Notes: a model not told the origin generated them from the letters alone. A DNA stretch of 64,000 bases from an uncultured Flavobacteriales bacterium (GCA_943788775.1 CALSRO010000005.1:744001-808000), one strand, 5' to 3'. Positions 1 to 11,438 are shown, counted from the first letter of the stretch. Numbers and translations: made by a program.

Positions 1-1
1 T

Positions 2-1309
2 CCAAAGTCGAGATTCTTGGATGCATCATACTATGAAATTGGACGATCACTTATAGCCATGGGAGACGATGAAAAAGCGCTAGCGAGTTTGAATAAAGTG
101 ATCAATGATTTTCCAAAAAGTAGTTACGTCAGAAGAGCGCTAGTGAGTGTAGGACAAACCCACTACAATGCTGGTCGTGATGAAGACGCCCTTATGACTT
201 TCAAACGAATCATCAAAGAATACCCAACTTTTGAAGATTCTCGCGAGGCATTGATAGGGATGAAGAATATTTACATCGATCGAGGAGATGCACAGGGCTA
301 TGATGATTATGTCAACGCGCTAGGATTTGTTGATTTTTCTGAAGCAGCGCGCGATAGTCTATATTACGAAGGAGCCGAGACTCAGTATTTCGATGGAAAT
401 TGCAAGGAATCTGTGGATGCCTTCACGAAGTACTTGAACCGATTTGATAAGGCTATTTTCTCATTAAATGCAAGGTATTACCGTGGTGAGTGCCTTAATC
501 GAATGGGACAAAAAGAGGAGGCATTAAAGGATTTTGCTTATGTAGCCGACCAACCAAAGAATAAATTCACTGAACCAGCAGTGGTGCAAGTAGCGCGGAA
601 GGCATATAGTGACAAAGACTATCCTCAAGCTTTAAATCATTACAAATACTTGGCTTCAATTGGGGAGTACAAGGAGAACTTACTGGAATCGGAAATTGGA
701 CAGATGCGCTGCAATTTTCAAGTGAAAAACTACCAAGGAGCAATTTCGAATGCCTTGATCGCACTGGAATCAGGTAAGAATGATCAAAAACTCATAAATG
801 AAGCGAATCTGATTATAGCTAAGTCAAACTTGAACTTATCGAGTATGCAAGAAGCCAACATCTATTTTGATAAAGTAGTTGCAGATGGCACCAAGTCACA
901 GGCAGCAGAGGCGAAATACCTGCAGTCTCGCATTCTCTTCAATCAGGATCAACTTGACAGCGCGGAAACGACTGTGTTTAAAGTAGTCGAAAATTATAGA
1001 TCTGAGGGTTTATGGGTTGCAAAGGCTCTAATACTATTATCTGATATATATGTTACGAGGGGCGATCTATTTCAAGCTAAAGCAACACTTCAAGCGGTAA
1101 TTGATAATTATAAAGAAGGCGGAGAGGTGATTGAATTAGCATCCTCTAAACTTCAAACGATTATTGACATCGAGAATGCCCCGATTCAAGAAGAACAAGA
1201 TGTGCTGGAGATTGACTTTGAGCAAACCATTGAAGATTTGGAAAGAAGCTTGCCAAAGAATATAAATGAACAAGGAGCTACACCTTCAGATACTTTGAAG
1301 AATGAATAA
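2..1309 (+). CDS. Tetratricopeptide repeat protein, 5' end cut by window
   Basis: The reading frame is open from base 2, so this is the C-terminal part (about 435 residues) of a longer protein. It is built of degenerate TPR units, helix pairs with A/G/Y spacing such as A-x4-F-x2-V/I-x2-xP, through about residue 380. It ends in an acidic low-complexity tail. Large TPR proteins of about 1000 residues are common in Bacteroidota envelopes and are thought to act as periplasmic scaffolds. The N-terminus and any signal peptide are outside the window. The stop overlaps the next gene by 8 bases, so the two are probably co-transcribed and may work together at the outer membrane. The exact function is unknown. 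Confidence 0.8.
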   Translation, partial: PKSRFLDASYYEIGRSLIAMGDDEKALASLNKVINDFPKSSYVRRALVSVGQTHYNAGRDEDALMTFKRIIKEYPTFEDSREALIGMKNIYIDRGDAQGYDDYVNALGFVDFSEAARDSLYYEGAETQYFDGNCKESVDAFTKYLNRFDKAIFSLNARYYRGECLNRMGQKEEALKDFAYVADQPKNKFTEPAVVQVARKAYSDKDYPQALNHYKYLASIGEYKENLLESEIGQMRCNFQVKNYQGAISNALIALESGKNDQKLINEANLIIAKSNLNLSSMQEANIYFDKVVADGTKSQAAEAKYLQSRILFNQDQLDSAETTVFKVVENYRSEGLWVAKALILLSDIYVTRGDLFQAKATLQAVIDNYKEGGEVIELASSKLQTIIDIENAPIQEEQDVLEIDFEQTIEDLERSLPKNINEQGATPSDTLKNE

Positions 1310-3104
1310 AATCACTTTATATATCATCGTTTTCTCATGTCTGAGTCTTGCGGCTCATTCACAAGAGAAAAATGAAGATAAGCAGCTATCTACTACTGTT
1401 ATAGCGGTGAATAGCTATCGACCTACGATTAGTGATGCCAAAAAATTGGCGCAAACACCTACTACCATTGATACGGTGCTTCCCAAACCATCTCCTACCT
1501 ATATCTATGGTAATGATCCTGTTCAAACGACCTTTACACCCGATTCGATTCAGGCAGCAACAATGAAGGGAGAGCCTCTTGACCCATTATATAGAGCATA
1601 TGTGAGGGGCGGTGCTGGCAATGGAATTAATTACCTTGCGGACGCATACGTCAATGCCTTAAGATCTCGAAATGGGGCTGTAGGAATTGAAGTTCATGGA
1701 CGAGGTGCTCAGGGACTTTTTACTGATCTACCTCCTGCACCATATAACAGATGGGATGGGAAGATTACAGGCAAAAGGTTCTTCAAAAAGCATTCCCTGG
1801 ATTTTTACGGTGGTTACGATCGTGAACGTCTACAGTATTATGGTTATGACCTAAGCGAGAATCAATCAATTGCTATGTATGATGAATTGACGAGTCAGAA
1901 CTTTGGAGATGACGCTGCGATTCGTAATCAATTCAAACAATATTATCAGCGGATTGCAATTGGTTCAGAATTGAATAGCTTTTATACAGATTCTGCCAAA
2001 TTGAACCATAGAGTTGGACTAGACCTATATAATTGGTCAGATAGGAATTCCGCAAATACTGAGAATAATATACTGTTAGACGCTTCCGTTTCAAGATACT
2101 TTGGTGCTCACCAATTTAAAGCCGGATTCAATGCTGACATGAATTTTGTAAACTACCTAGGTGCATTTACCTACAATCCAGAAGGGAAAATTCGAACATC
2201 GAATAATAATTTCATTCTAGGATTAAAACCGACCATGGTCAGCCGATGGAAGAAACTCAGGATTGAATATGGGGCGTTAGTACAAGCTGAGATTGCCTTG
2301 AGCGGAACTACGCCTAGGATTTACCCACATGCTTATGCAAAGTATAATTTAGTGAAGGAAGTGATTATACCATACGCAGGGTTAGGTGGTGGATTGAAAC
2401 GAAATAGTTTGAGTAGTCTAACTGAAGAAAACCCATTTTTATGGACGAGCAGGACCGTACTTCGAAATACGGATGAAGTCTTGAGGGTATACGGTGGATT
2501 TAGAGGCTCCATTTCACAACGAATTACTTACAACATTCAAGCTGCTCGTTTCCTTCAGCGAGATGTTCCAATCTATGTAAACTATAATGCTTCTCAATAC
2601 AACCAAGGTGTAACTCGCTTTGGAGAAAACTATTACGTTGTGAATTATGACACGCTTGACGTGTTTGAACTAAGTGGCGAGCTGACATATAGAATTGATG
2701 AAAAGCTACAAGTAGTAGGATATGGCTCATACAGCATATTCGATGCAGAGCGCGAGTTTGAGGCTTGGCAGATGCCAGCAGTTCGAATTGGATTAACTGG
2801 GTTTTATCAAATTCAAAATAAGATTATTGCCAAGGCCCAAGTTCATTTTCTTGGTCCTCAATGGAGCAAATCTTATGAGTCTACATCTGAATATTTTGGC
2901 AATGATGGTCAGAATGTATATGGTAGTCGTGTCAATCCAGTGGTCGACATAAACCTTGGTGTAGAATACCGATATACGGAGCGATTGTCGGGCTTTCTTA
3001 ATGTGAACAACTTTATTGCTCAGCGTTATCAACGTTGGAATCAATACCCATCACAGAGGTTTAATGTGGTCGGAGGGGTAACTTATTCATTTTGGAAGGA
3101 ATAA
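1302..3104 (+). CDS. Outer-membrane beta-barrel protein (TonB-receptor-like, no clear plug)
   Basis: 600 residues. The N-terminus has a lysine, a hydrophobic stretch and an A-H-S-Q cleavage site at about residue 20, a typical signal peptide. The rest is rich in alternating aromatic and polar strands with glycines, as in outer-membrane barrels. It ends with aromatic residues (Y-S-F-W-K-E) close to the C-terminus, as barrel proteins do. It is shorter than a full TonB-dependent receptor and I see no clear plug domain. It overlaps the TPR protein gene by 8 bases, so an operon is likely and the TPR protein may be its periplasmic partner. The substrate is not known. Confidence 0.7.
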   Translation: MNKITLYIIVFSCLSLAAHSQEKNEDKQLSTTVIAVNSYRPTISDAKKLAQTPTTIDTVLPKPSPTYIYGNDPVQTTFTPDSIQAATMKGEPLDPLYRAYVRGGAGNGINYLADAYVNALRSRNGAVGIEVHGRGAQGLFTDLPPAPYNRWDGKITGKRFFKKHSLDFYGGYDRERLQYYGYDLSENQSIAMYDELTSQNFGDDAAIRNQFKQYYQRIAIGSELNSFYTDSAKLNHRVGLDLYNWSDRNSANTENNILLDASVSRYFGAHQFKAGFNADMNFVNYLGAFTYNPEGKIRTSNNNFILGLKPTMVSRWKKLRIEYGALVQAEIALSGTTPRIYPHAYAKYNLVKEVIIPYAGLGGGLKRNSLSSLTEENPFLWTSRTVLRNTDEVLRVYGGFRGSISQRITYNIQAARFLQRDVPIYVNYNASQYNQGVTRFGENYYVVNYDTLDVFELSGELTYRIDEKLQVVGYGSYSIFDAEREFEAWQMPAVRIGLTGFYQIQNKIIAKAQVHFLGPQWSKSYESTSEYFGNDGQNVYGSRVNPVVDINLGVEYRYTERLSGFLNVNNFIAQRYQRWNQYPSQRFNVVGGVTYSFWKE

Positions 3105-3143
3105 GTGTTAATTGACTGTTGATAAAACCCGCGTATTTATTAG

Positions 3144-5162
<2,019 letters not shown>

Positions 5163-5186
5163 GATTTAGTGGAAATTCTAAACAAT

Positions 5187-5216
5187 AAAAAAGCCACTCA
5201 TTTGAGTGGCTTTTTT
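5187..5216. terminator. Bidirectional rho-independent terminator
   Basis: An 8-bp stem (GCCACTCA/TGAGTGGC) is flanked by an A-run on the left and a T-run on the right. It can therefore end transcription of both gyrB (plus) and the convergent anti-sigma-like gene (minus). Confidence 0.85.
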
Positions 5217-5235
5217 ATTGGGATACTCCACCGTT

Positions 5236-6468
5236 TTATAGGTATCGTATGATATTCGTGTATTGTTTTGTTTTACCACATTGGTCAGTGGCGGTAATTA
5301 GGTAAGTAAACACTTCACCGATTGCAATTGGTTCAGATGATCCGCGTAATGAACCGTCCCAAGCAATCATTTCACTTGTTTCAAATACAACCTGATTTGA
5401 GCTGACTCTTCGAATCTCAATATGAAAGCTGTTCAATTTATCCAACCCCACTGGCATCCAAGTGTCATTTAGGCCATCAGCTCTAGTAGGGCTAAAAGCA
5501 GTCGGTATCTGCAATTCTAATCCAGATTCAACCTTAATTGATCTTGATTCATATGAAGTGCATCCCCACTCATTAATGGTATGCATTCCAACAGTATGTA
5601 AATCTTTAGATACAACTGCAGAAGCTTTAGCCCCCTTAGCTACTGTATCACCGTCCAACACCCATTTATAGGTGTTTGATCCTGGAGTTCCAGCGAGCTC
5701 TAGTGTCGGATCCAAACATAGGTCGGAGGTGTTGTTGATAATCTCAAACTCCGCCTTAGGATTACTATATACTTCAATTGATTGAGTTAAAGATTGTTCA
5801 AACCCATCATTGAACTTCACAATCATGCTCGCAATATATTCTCCTGCATCTTCGAAGATATGCGTAACCTGAAGTCCACTCTTTACAGTTACACCATCAA
5901 AAATCCAAGTAACATCGGCAGCTTTCTCTAATTCTGCCGTAAAGGTAATTTCACTTGAAGGGCATTGTATTCCGTTCGCACTAAAATTGATGTTCTCTAT
6001 TCGATTCGAAATGTTCGCAAAAGATTCGTTGTCAAAATCGTTCTCAATAGAATTATTCTCAGCTTTCTTTTCGATTAAGGAGCCAGAATTGTTGGCCGCA
6101 TCACTTCCAGATAAAACTGTCAAAGCGATCTCCTCGTCAATAATATTAAGCTTAATGATGTGCTCCTCCTGTGGTGAGTGCTCAATCATGGAAAAATCAG
6201 ATTCAGATTCCTTGATTGGATCAGCAAAAAGCTCGATGTCCTCTTGTTCTTCCACTGGAGTCTCAAGTTTGTTCGCTTTGATGTCTGGAAGCGAGGTAAA
6301 TAGCACGGTTAAGGCAATTGTCGCGGCTATTCCGCCAATCAAGGGTGCTTTAAAAGGCACATGAGTCTGCGAGGCATTCAGTTTAGTTTCGAACTCAGTC
6401 CATGCATTTGCATTCGCTGGAGATTCCAAACTTTCGAGTTTACTCTTTATTATATCGTCAAAATTCAT
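5236..6468 (-). CDS. Anti-sigma-like membrane protein with PKD-like and C-terminal CHU_C (T9SS type B) domain
   Basis: 410 residues. Residues 1-35 are a short acidic cytoplasmic helix with the E-x-P-x(5)-W motif seen at the start of many Bacteroidota anti-sigma-like proteins. One membrane segment spans about 41-60. Residues 65-160 are an acidic linker. About 160-235 and 236-315 look like PKD/Ig-type beta domains. About 318-410 match the gliding-motility-associated C-terminal (CHU_C) domain: I-P-T-A-F-S-P, then D-G-L-N-D-T-W, and W-D-G-S near residue 370. There is no cleavable signal peptide, so a single-pass inner-membrane topology with a periplasmic C-terminus is likely. It starts 3 bases after the ECF sigma gene, which supports an anti-sigma role. 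That role is inferred from position and topology; the N-terminal domain is not a clear match to a named anti-sigma fold. Confidence 0.7.
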   Translation of the reverse strand: MNFDDIIKSKLESLESPANANAWTEFETKLNASQTHVPFKAPLIGGIAATIALTVLFTSLPDIKANKLETPVEEQEDIELFADPIKESESDFSMIEHSPQEEHIIKLNIIDEEIALTVLSGSDAANNSGSLIEKKAENNSIENDFDNESFANISNRIENINFSANGIQCPSSEITFTAELEKAADVTWIFDGVTVKSGLQVTHIFEDAGEYIASMIVKFNDGFEQSLTQSIEVYSNPKAEFEIINNTSDLCLDPTLELAGTPGSNTYKWVLDGDTVAKGAKASAVVSKDLHTVGMHTINEWGCTSYESRSIKVESGLELQIPTAFSPTRADGLNDTWMPVGLDKLNSFHIEIRRVSSNQVVFETSEMIAWDGSLRGSSEPIAIGEVFTYLITATDQCGKTKQYTNIIRYL

Positions 6469-6471
6469 TCT

Positions 6472-7053
6472 TTATTCCTGACTTATTTTATCAACTAGTG
6501 GTTTCAGCATCTTTCTCAGATTCAAACGTGCTTTAGATAAGTTGGACTTCGATGTTCCCACACTTATATCCAGCATTTCTGCAATTTCATTGTGATTGTA
6601 CCCTTCTAATACATACAGGTTAAAAACTGTACGATACGCTGGGGATAACTTCTGAACGGAATCTAGAACAACATTTACCGGAATTTGCTGGTAGACACTT
6701 TCATCTTCCTGTTCATCTTCCATATTGCTGCCAACTCTATCCGTCATTTCCGAATCAACAACCACAGGCTTTACCTTTTTTCTTCGGTAATTATCTATTG
6801 CTGTGTTGATCACAATGCGTTTAATCCAACCTTCGAAAGAACCGTCTCCTTTATAGTTCTCAACACTTTTAAATACTTTGATAAATCCGTTTTGAAGAAT
6901 ATCCTTCGCTTCATCATCATCCTTTGCATACCTCCTACAAACGCTTAAAAGCCGCCTGTAGATTGCATTGAAAACATCTTCCTGAGCTTTCCGACTTCCA
7001 TTTCTGCAACCTTCTATAAGTTGTGCTTCTTCATGTGGATGCCATATGCCCAT
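6472..7053 (-). CDS. ECF-type RNA polymerase sigma factor
   Basis: 193 residues, sigma-70 family, extracytoplasmic-function group. Region 2 lies at about 25-95 (D-D-D-E-A-K-D-I-L-Q-x-x-F-I-K-V-F, then G-S-F-E-G-W-I-K-R-I and N-x-x-I-D-x-x-R-R). Region 4 lies at about 125-185 (L-S-P-A-Y-R-T-V-F-N-L-Y, then G-Y-N-H-N-E-I-A-E-M-L and S-x-G-T-S-K-S-N-L-S-K-A-R). It would direct core polymerase to a small regulon, held in check by the protein encoded 3 bases downstream. The gene for a large T9SS substrate ends 41 bases upstream on the same strand, so the three may form one operon. The target promoter is unknown; autoregulation is possible. Confidence 0.92.
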   Translation of the reverse strand: MGIWHPHEEAQLIEGCRNGSRKAQEDVFNAIYRRLLSVCRRYAKDDDEAKDILQNGFIKVFKSVENYKGDGSFEGWIKRIVINTAIDNYRRKKVKPVVVDSEMTDRVGSNMEDEQEDESVYQQIPVNVVLDSVQKLSPAYRTVFNLYVLEGYNHNEIAEMLDISVGTSKSNLSKARLNLRKMLKPLVDKISQE

Positions 7054-7094
7054 TTACTAGATTAAAGACGTTAATTTAAATAATGGTTGCTGGA

Positions 7095-10000
7095 TTATTT
7101 TAGTCCAGTAGGATTACCCGTTTTTCCAATCAGAATGTGTCCAGTGATTTTCTTTGGTTCGTTGTCCTTATCAACATATCGAAGAACATATGGGTAGCTT
7201 CCTGCAGTGACAAATTCACCATTGGTAACGCGTCTACCATCCCAAGCAAAATTCGGGTTTTTCGTATAGAATATTTTGTGTCCCCAACGGTCCACAACTA
7301 CCAATTCAAAACCATTTGGCATGATGCCTTCACCTTCAATTTTCCAAAAATCATTAAGGCCGTCACCATTTGGACTGAAGGATTGAGGAATATAAATAGT
7401 CTGCTCTAGGGAATGATGTAGATACTTGGTAATCGTATCTACACATCCATCAGAACTAGTTGCGATTAAGCTCACGGCATACCAGCCTGTATCTATAAAC
7501 TCATGACTAAAGATGCTGTCCGCGACATATTCGGTACCATCTAAGAGCCACTCAATTGTTTCTGCAGAAATGGACCTATCCGCAAATTCAACGAATGGTT
7601 TAATCGTTGTGGGATTTTCAGGTGAATGTGTAAAGCTGGCTGTTGGAGCCTCTAAAATGTGAATTAAGCACTCCTCAGTTCGTTCAGCATAACACCCAAA
7701 GTCGGTAGTGACAGACAGCGTAACGTCATAGCATCCTGGCTTCTCATATTTATGGGAAATTGAATCAGTTTTTGCCTTATACACTGCATTTCCATCGCCT
7801 AGGGTCCAATTGTATTCATATCCAGGTCGCCACTCATCAATGGATATTGTGACGAGCGCATCTGTACATGATTCTGTTGGTGTGGCAGAGAAAGGCGGAG
7901 CGTCAGGCTCGCCTACATATATGTAAGCCGTGTCTACCCCTGCCGGGCTCAGACACAGGTCAGTAATGGTAACTACATACATGGTAGTTTTCACAGGCTG
8001 CGCAAATTGTATTGGGTTTCCATCCCATGATGATTGATTCCATGAATATCTATGCTGATTTGGTCCTCTAAAGCCACCACGTCCACTAGCAATCAAGTAA
8101 ACGCTCTCACCCGCACAAAGTGAGTCATCTTCTATTCGTATGTCGGCATCTATTTTACTGTATCCTCCAACTTGCACAAAAACACTATCGATATAGGGAG
8201 GTGTGCCACAAAAATCGCTCACGGTAATCGTATACCATACGGGCAGGTCAGGGCTAATGGTTGCTGTTGCACCAAAGGTGCCTGAGCTCCAAGCATATGA
8301 ATACAGACTATCTCCACCGGTTCCCTCAACAGTTACATCGATAGTATCGTAAGGGCAAATGGTGTCTACTTCCGGTATTATAATACCCAATGGCATTCTC
8401 ACATTGATCCTAACACTTGCCGTGTCGCCAGGGCAGCCGTTGGCATCAGTCGTGCTGACAAAGTAGGTTGATGTAATGATCGGATCGACAGTTGTAGCGA
8501 CATTTAGCGATACACTATCTCCTGTTAGAGAATCTAAAGTCCACAAGTAATTGTATGGTGCCGTTCCGCCCACGGTGGCGGCCACCAATGCGGCACTATT
8601 AGAAATACAAATAGTCGTATCACCAAAGGCTTGCGTTACAATACTATCAGGAACTGAAATAACAACAAACGTGGATGTGTCACATCCGTTTCCATCGGTA
8701 ACAGTTAGCCAATTTGTATCCGCGCATAATGCTGTAGCCTGCTGCGTGGTTTCTCCGGATGACCAGTTATACATAAAGTTTCCCACACCACCAGAACCAT
8801 TGCCAAGTGCTTGGGCGTCACACCATGTCACACCTGGACAAGAAACAGGAGTAGGGTTAGTAATACTTGCGCCTACCAAAGAAGGTTCATCGACAGTGAC
8901 AGAACCAGTTTGGATCAAACAACCATCAATAGTGACAAAGTAGGTGCCCGCGCTGACATTGTTTAATGTGTCCGAATCGAGCGATGTCCCAATTGTGGAA
9001 TCAATAACAGTGCTGTCCGGTGACCAATAATAAGAGTACAGACCGTCCCAATTCAAACCTGCATAATTATTTGTGTCTACTGCGAAGGCAGTTCCGGTGG
9101 AGTCTCCGTTACAAAGCACATCGATGGATGAGGCAAACAGTCCAGTGACCGTATCGGGTTGATTTATTGATGTAAAGCCAATGGCGAATTCTGAATTACT
9201 TCCGAATGCATAAACTGTATAGGACCCTGCTGGGGCTCCAACTAAAGAGTCGGTGTCATTCGCTGAAGTATGCACAGCCAGCGTATCGCCTGTGCCATCG
9301 TGCACCCAATAAAAAGTGTAAGGAGGCAACGTTAGGGCACTCGTATCCCAAGCTATTGCCACTCCAGATGAGTCATTGGTGCAGTCGACATCAATGGAGT
9401 CCGTTTCAAGGTTTATGCAACTTACCGCAACATATACACTGTCAGAAACAGAATCTCCATTGCATGTATATCCATTTGCATAAACCCAAGTAGATTGATT
9501 AAAAGAGGTAGTGATTCCATTTCCAATCGCAAAAGGTTGACCGTTAAGCGTTGACCATTGAATTGGAGAAGTCGGAATAAAGCGGATTGATTGGTTACTC
9601 GCTGTCCATTGCTGATCATTTCTTCCAGCTACAGCCGTGGCTATTGTACCATTTGCATTATGAGTGCCTTCTGTACCATCGCCATTTCCCCAATTCGTGC
9701 AAACGGGAACATTCGTTAAGTTGTTATGTATAATGTTCGATGCTTCATGCAGAACGATTTGGAATGTCCCATAACTGGAAGTACATGAGTACATTGGAAC
9801 TGAACTCCAAGTAACAATTAACTTGCGCAATGGAGCAGTCCCCACTGTTTGATAGCTGACATAAGGCCCAGATCCAGAGGCTGGATTCCAATCTCTCCAA
9901 GGCCCCATGATGTTATTCTTTGGAGTATTGTTATTAGTACTTGGAATAGATTGAACTACCCATGTTTGTGTCTGACCATTACTAAAGCCTATCCAACCAT

Positions 10001-10304
10001 TACTGCATATATAGAATTGAGTGTATTGTCCGCAATAAAATGAAAAGGTGAATCCAATGTTAAATGGACCTTGAATTTGGTCGTCACTCATATTGATGCT
10101 CGTACCACCAACAGATTCCGTTTGATACGCTATAGTATCATAGGTATAACCATTGGATGCACCCGAATCAGCAAAAAGATAAAGAAACACAGAATCGGGT
10201 GGACACGTTTGAATTAGCGTGTCAAACGGAATATTAAATGTAGCCTGTGAAAATCCTGATAAGGAGACTAAAGAAAAGATAAAATAAAGCAAGAGCTTTT
10301 TCAT
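7095..10304 (-). CDS. Large secreted protein with SprB-like repeats, PKD domains and T9SS type B sorting domain
   Basis: 1069 residues. The signal peptide is clear (M-K-K-L-L-L-Y-F, then S-G-F-S-Q-A). About 1-300 form a beta-rich N-terminal region. About 300-560 hold SprB-like repeats, with recurring D-V-x-C-x-G/N-D-S-x-G and V-x-A-G-T-Y patterns. These are followed by further Ig/PKD-like modules, with a PKD domain near 800-890 and another near 890-965. The last 95 residues are a CHU_C domain (I-P-Q-S-F-S-P-N-G-D-G-L-N-D, then W-D-G-R), the type B signal for export by T9SS and attachment at the cell surface. Such proteins are usually adhesins or matrix proteins. It lies just upstream of the sigma and anti-sigma genes on the same strand. 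The ligand is unknown. Confidence 0.88.
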   Translation of the reverse strand: MKKLLLYFIFSLVSLSGFSQATFNIPFDTLIQTCPPDSVFLYLFADSGASNGYTYDTIAYQTESVGGTSINMSDDQIQGPFNIGFTFSFYCGQYTQFYICSNGWIGFSNGQTQTWVVQSIPSTNNNTPKNNIMGPWRDWNPASGSGPYVSYQTVGTAPLRKLIVTWSSVPMYSCTSSYGTFQIVLHEASNIIHNNLTNVPVCTNWGNGDGTEGTHNANGTIATAVAGRNDQQWTASNQSIRFIPTSPIQWSTLNGQPFAIGNGITTSFNQSTWVYANGYTCNGDSVSDSVYVAVSCINLETDSIDVDCTNDSSGVAIAWDTSALTLPPYTFYWVHDGTGDTLAVHTSANDTDSLVGAPAGSYTVYAFGSNSEFAIGFTSINQPDTVTGLFASSIDVLCNGDSTGTAFAVDTNNYAGLNWDGLYSYYWSPDSTVIDSTIGTSLDSDTLNNVSAGTYFVTIDGCLIQTGSVTVDEPSLVGASITNPTPVSCPGVTWCDAQALGNGSGGVGNFMYNWSSGETTQQATALCADTNWLTVTDGNGCDTSTFVVISVPDSIVTQAFGDTTICISNSAALVAATVGGTAPYNYLWTLDSLTGDSVSLNVATTVDPIITSTYFVSTTDANGCPGDTASVRINVRMPLGIIIPEVDTICPYDTIDVTVEGTGGDSLYSYAWSSGTFGATATISPDLPVWYTITVSDFCGTPPYIDSVFVQVGGYSKIDADIRIEDDSLCAGESVYLIASGRGGFRGPNQHRYSWNQSSWDGNPIQFAQPVKTTMYVVTITDLCLSPAGVDTAYIYVGEPDAPPFSATPTESCTDALVTISIDEWRPGYEYNWTLGDGNAVYKAKTDSISHKYEKPGCYDVTLSVTTDFGCYAERTEECLIHILEAPTASFTHSPENPTTIKPFVEFADRSISAETIEWLLDGTEYVADSIFSHEFIDTGWYAVSLIATSSDGCVDTITKYLHHSLEQTIYIPQSFSPNGDGLNDFWKIEGEGIMPNGFELVVVDRWGHKIFYTKNPNFAWDGRRVTNGEFVTAGSYPYVLRYVDKDNEPKKITGHILIGKTGNPTGLK

Positions 10305-10308
10305 TCGG

Positions 10309-10316
10309 CAAATCTA
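10309..10316 (-). promoter_or_regulatory. Possible -7 element next to the T9SS-substrate start
   Basis: On the minus strand the bases read TAGATTTG, fitting TAnnTTTG, only 4 bases before the ATG at 10304. Transcription would then start at or near the start codon (leaderless). No TTG is seen at the -33 distance, so it may be chance or a site for a different sigma factor. Confidence 0.3.
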
Positions 10317-10352
10317 ATGTTATACTCTCTTAAACGCTATTGAGAATTTAAG

Positions 10353-10382
10353 TTGCTTAGCAATTACTATAATATAGTTTTG
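10353..10382 (+). promoter_or_regulatory. Bacteroidota-type promoter for mdh
   Basis: TTG at 10353-10355 and TAGTTTTG at 10375-10382 are 19 bases apart, matching TTG-N17-23-TAnnTTTG. The predicted start, near 10389, leaves a leader of about 25 bases before the mdh ATG. Confidence 0.6.
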
Positions 10383-10414
10383 CGGCTCATTTTCAACACA
10401 TAAAAAACTATAGA

Positions 10415-11350
10415 ATGAAAGTTACAGTAGTGGGCGCAGGAGCAGTAGGTGCAAGCTGCGCTGAATACATCGCGATTAAGAATTTTGCCTCTGAAGTTGT
10501 TCTCGTAGACATCAAAGAAGGATATGCGGAAGGTAAGGCAATGGATTTAATGCAATGTGCAACGTTGAATGGTTTTGATACTAAAATCACGGGTAGCACC
10601 AATGATTATTCAAAAACGGCAGGAAGTGCTGTGGCGGTGATAACAAGCGGTATTCCTAGAAAGCCAGGAATGACGCGTGAAGAATTGATAGGTATCAATG
10701 CCGTTATTGTTAAGGAAGTAAGTTCGAATATTTTAACTCACTCACCTGAGGCCATCATTATTGTTGTGAGTAACCCAATGGATACAATGACCTATTTGGT
10801 GCACAAGACAACGGGTATATCAAAAAATAGAATTATTGGAATGGGCGGGGCATTAGACAGCGCTCGGTTTAAGTATCGTTTGAGTGAGGCTTTGGATTGC
10901 CCTCAGTCAGATGTGGATGGAATGGTGATTGGCGGGCATAGCGATGTGGGCATGGTTCCCCTCATTGAAAAGGCAGTGAGAAACAGCGTACCTGTTTCTG
11001 AGTTTTTATCACAAGAAAGAATGGATCAAATCGTAGAAGACACCAAAGTTGGTGGCGCAACCTTGACCAAGTTATTAGGAACTTCTGCATGGTATGCTCC
11101 TGGAGCAGCAGTTTCTGGATTAGTTCAGGCCATCGCATGTGATCAAAAGAAGATTTATCCGTGCTCCGCTCTGCTAGAAGGCGAATATGGATTGACTGAT
11201 TTATCTATCGGGGTTCCATGTGTCTTAGGTGCAAATGGTATTGAACGTATTGTTGAAATTTCACTTTCGGATGCGGAAAAGCAAAAAATGTCTGAAAGCG
11301 CTGAAGGAGTAAAGAAGACTAATGCCTTGCTTGATTCAGTTCTTGGCTAG
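10415..11350 (+). CDS. mdh: Malate dehydrogenase
   Basis: NAD-dependent oxidation of malate to oxaloacetate in the TCA cycle. 311 residues, the normal length for the lactate-dehydrogenase-like type. The N-terminal Rossmann motif is V-G-A-G-A-V-G-A; an acidic residue after the second strand (V-D-I) favours NAD. Substrate-binding features include R-K-P-G-M-T-R in the mobile loop and V-S-N-P-M-D. The catalytic histidine is in I-G-G-H-S-D. It is a single-gene unit with its own promoter upstream and terminator downstream. Confidence 0.95.
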   Translation: MKVTVVGAGAVGASCAEYIAIKNFASEVVLVDIKEGYAEGKAMDLMQCATLNGFDTKITGSTNDYSKTAGSAVAVITSGIPRKPGMTREELIGINAVIVKEVSSNILTHSPEAIIIVVSNPMDTMTYLVHKTTGISKNRIIGMGGALDSARFKYRLSEALDCPQSDVDGMVIGGHSDVGMVPLIEKAVRNSVPVSEFLSQERMDQIVEDTKVGGATLTKLLGTSAWYAPGAAVSGLVQAIACDQKKIYPCSALLEGEYGLTDLSIGVPCVLGANGIERIVEISLSDAEKQKMSESAEGVKKTNALLDSVLG

Positions 11351-11366
11351 ATTATATTTAACCTTA

Positions 11367-11396
11367 AAAAGGCGTCATATTCTGACGCCTTTTTTC
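11367..11396 (+). terminator. Rho-independent terminator of mdh
   Basis: An AGGCGTCA/TGACGCCT stem with a TATTC loop is followed by six T residues and preceded by an A-run. It lies 17 bases after the mdh stop. Confidence 0.85.
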
Positions 11397-11438
11397 ATTT
11401 CTATCAGAAAGAATTCATGTTCGCTTATTTAGCGATAA

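Noticed and set aside
8551-8943. Plus-strand open frame of 130 codons opposite the T9SS substrate gene
   Set aside because: Shadow of the large repeat-rich gene; no recognisable domain and no promoter or start context.
7095-10304. Repeats in the T9SS substrate gene as a DNA repeat or CRISPR-like array
   Set aside because: The repetition is at protein level (SprB and PKD modules) with diverged DNA and no regular spacers.
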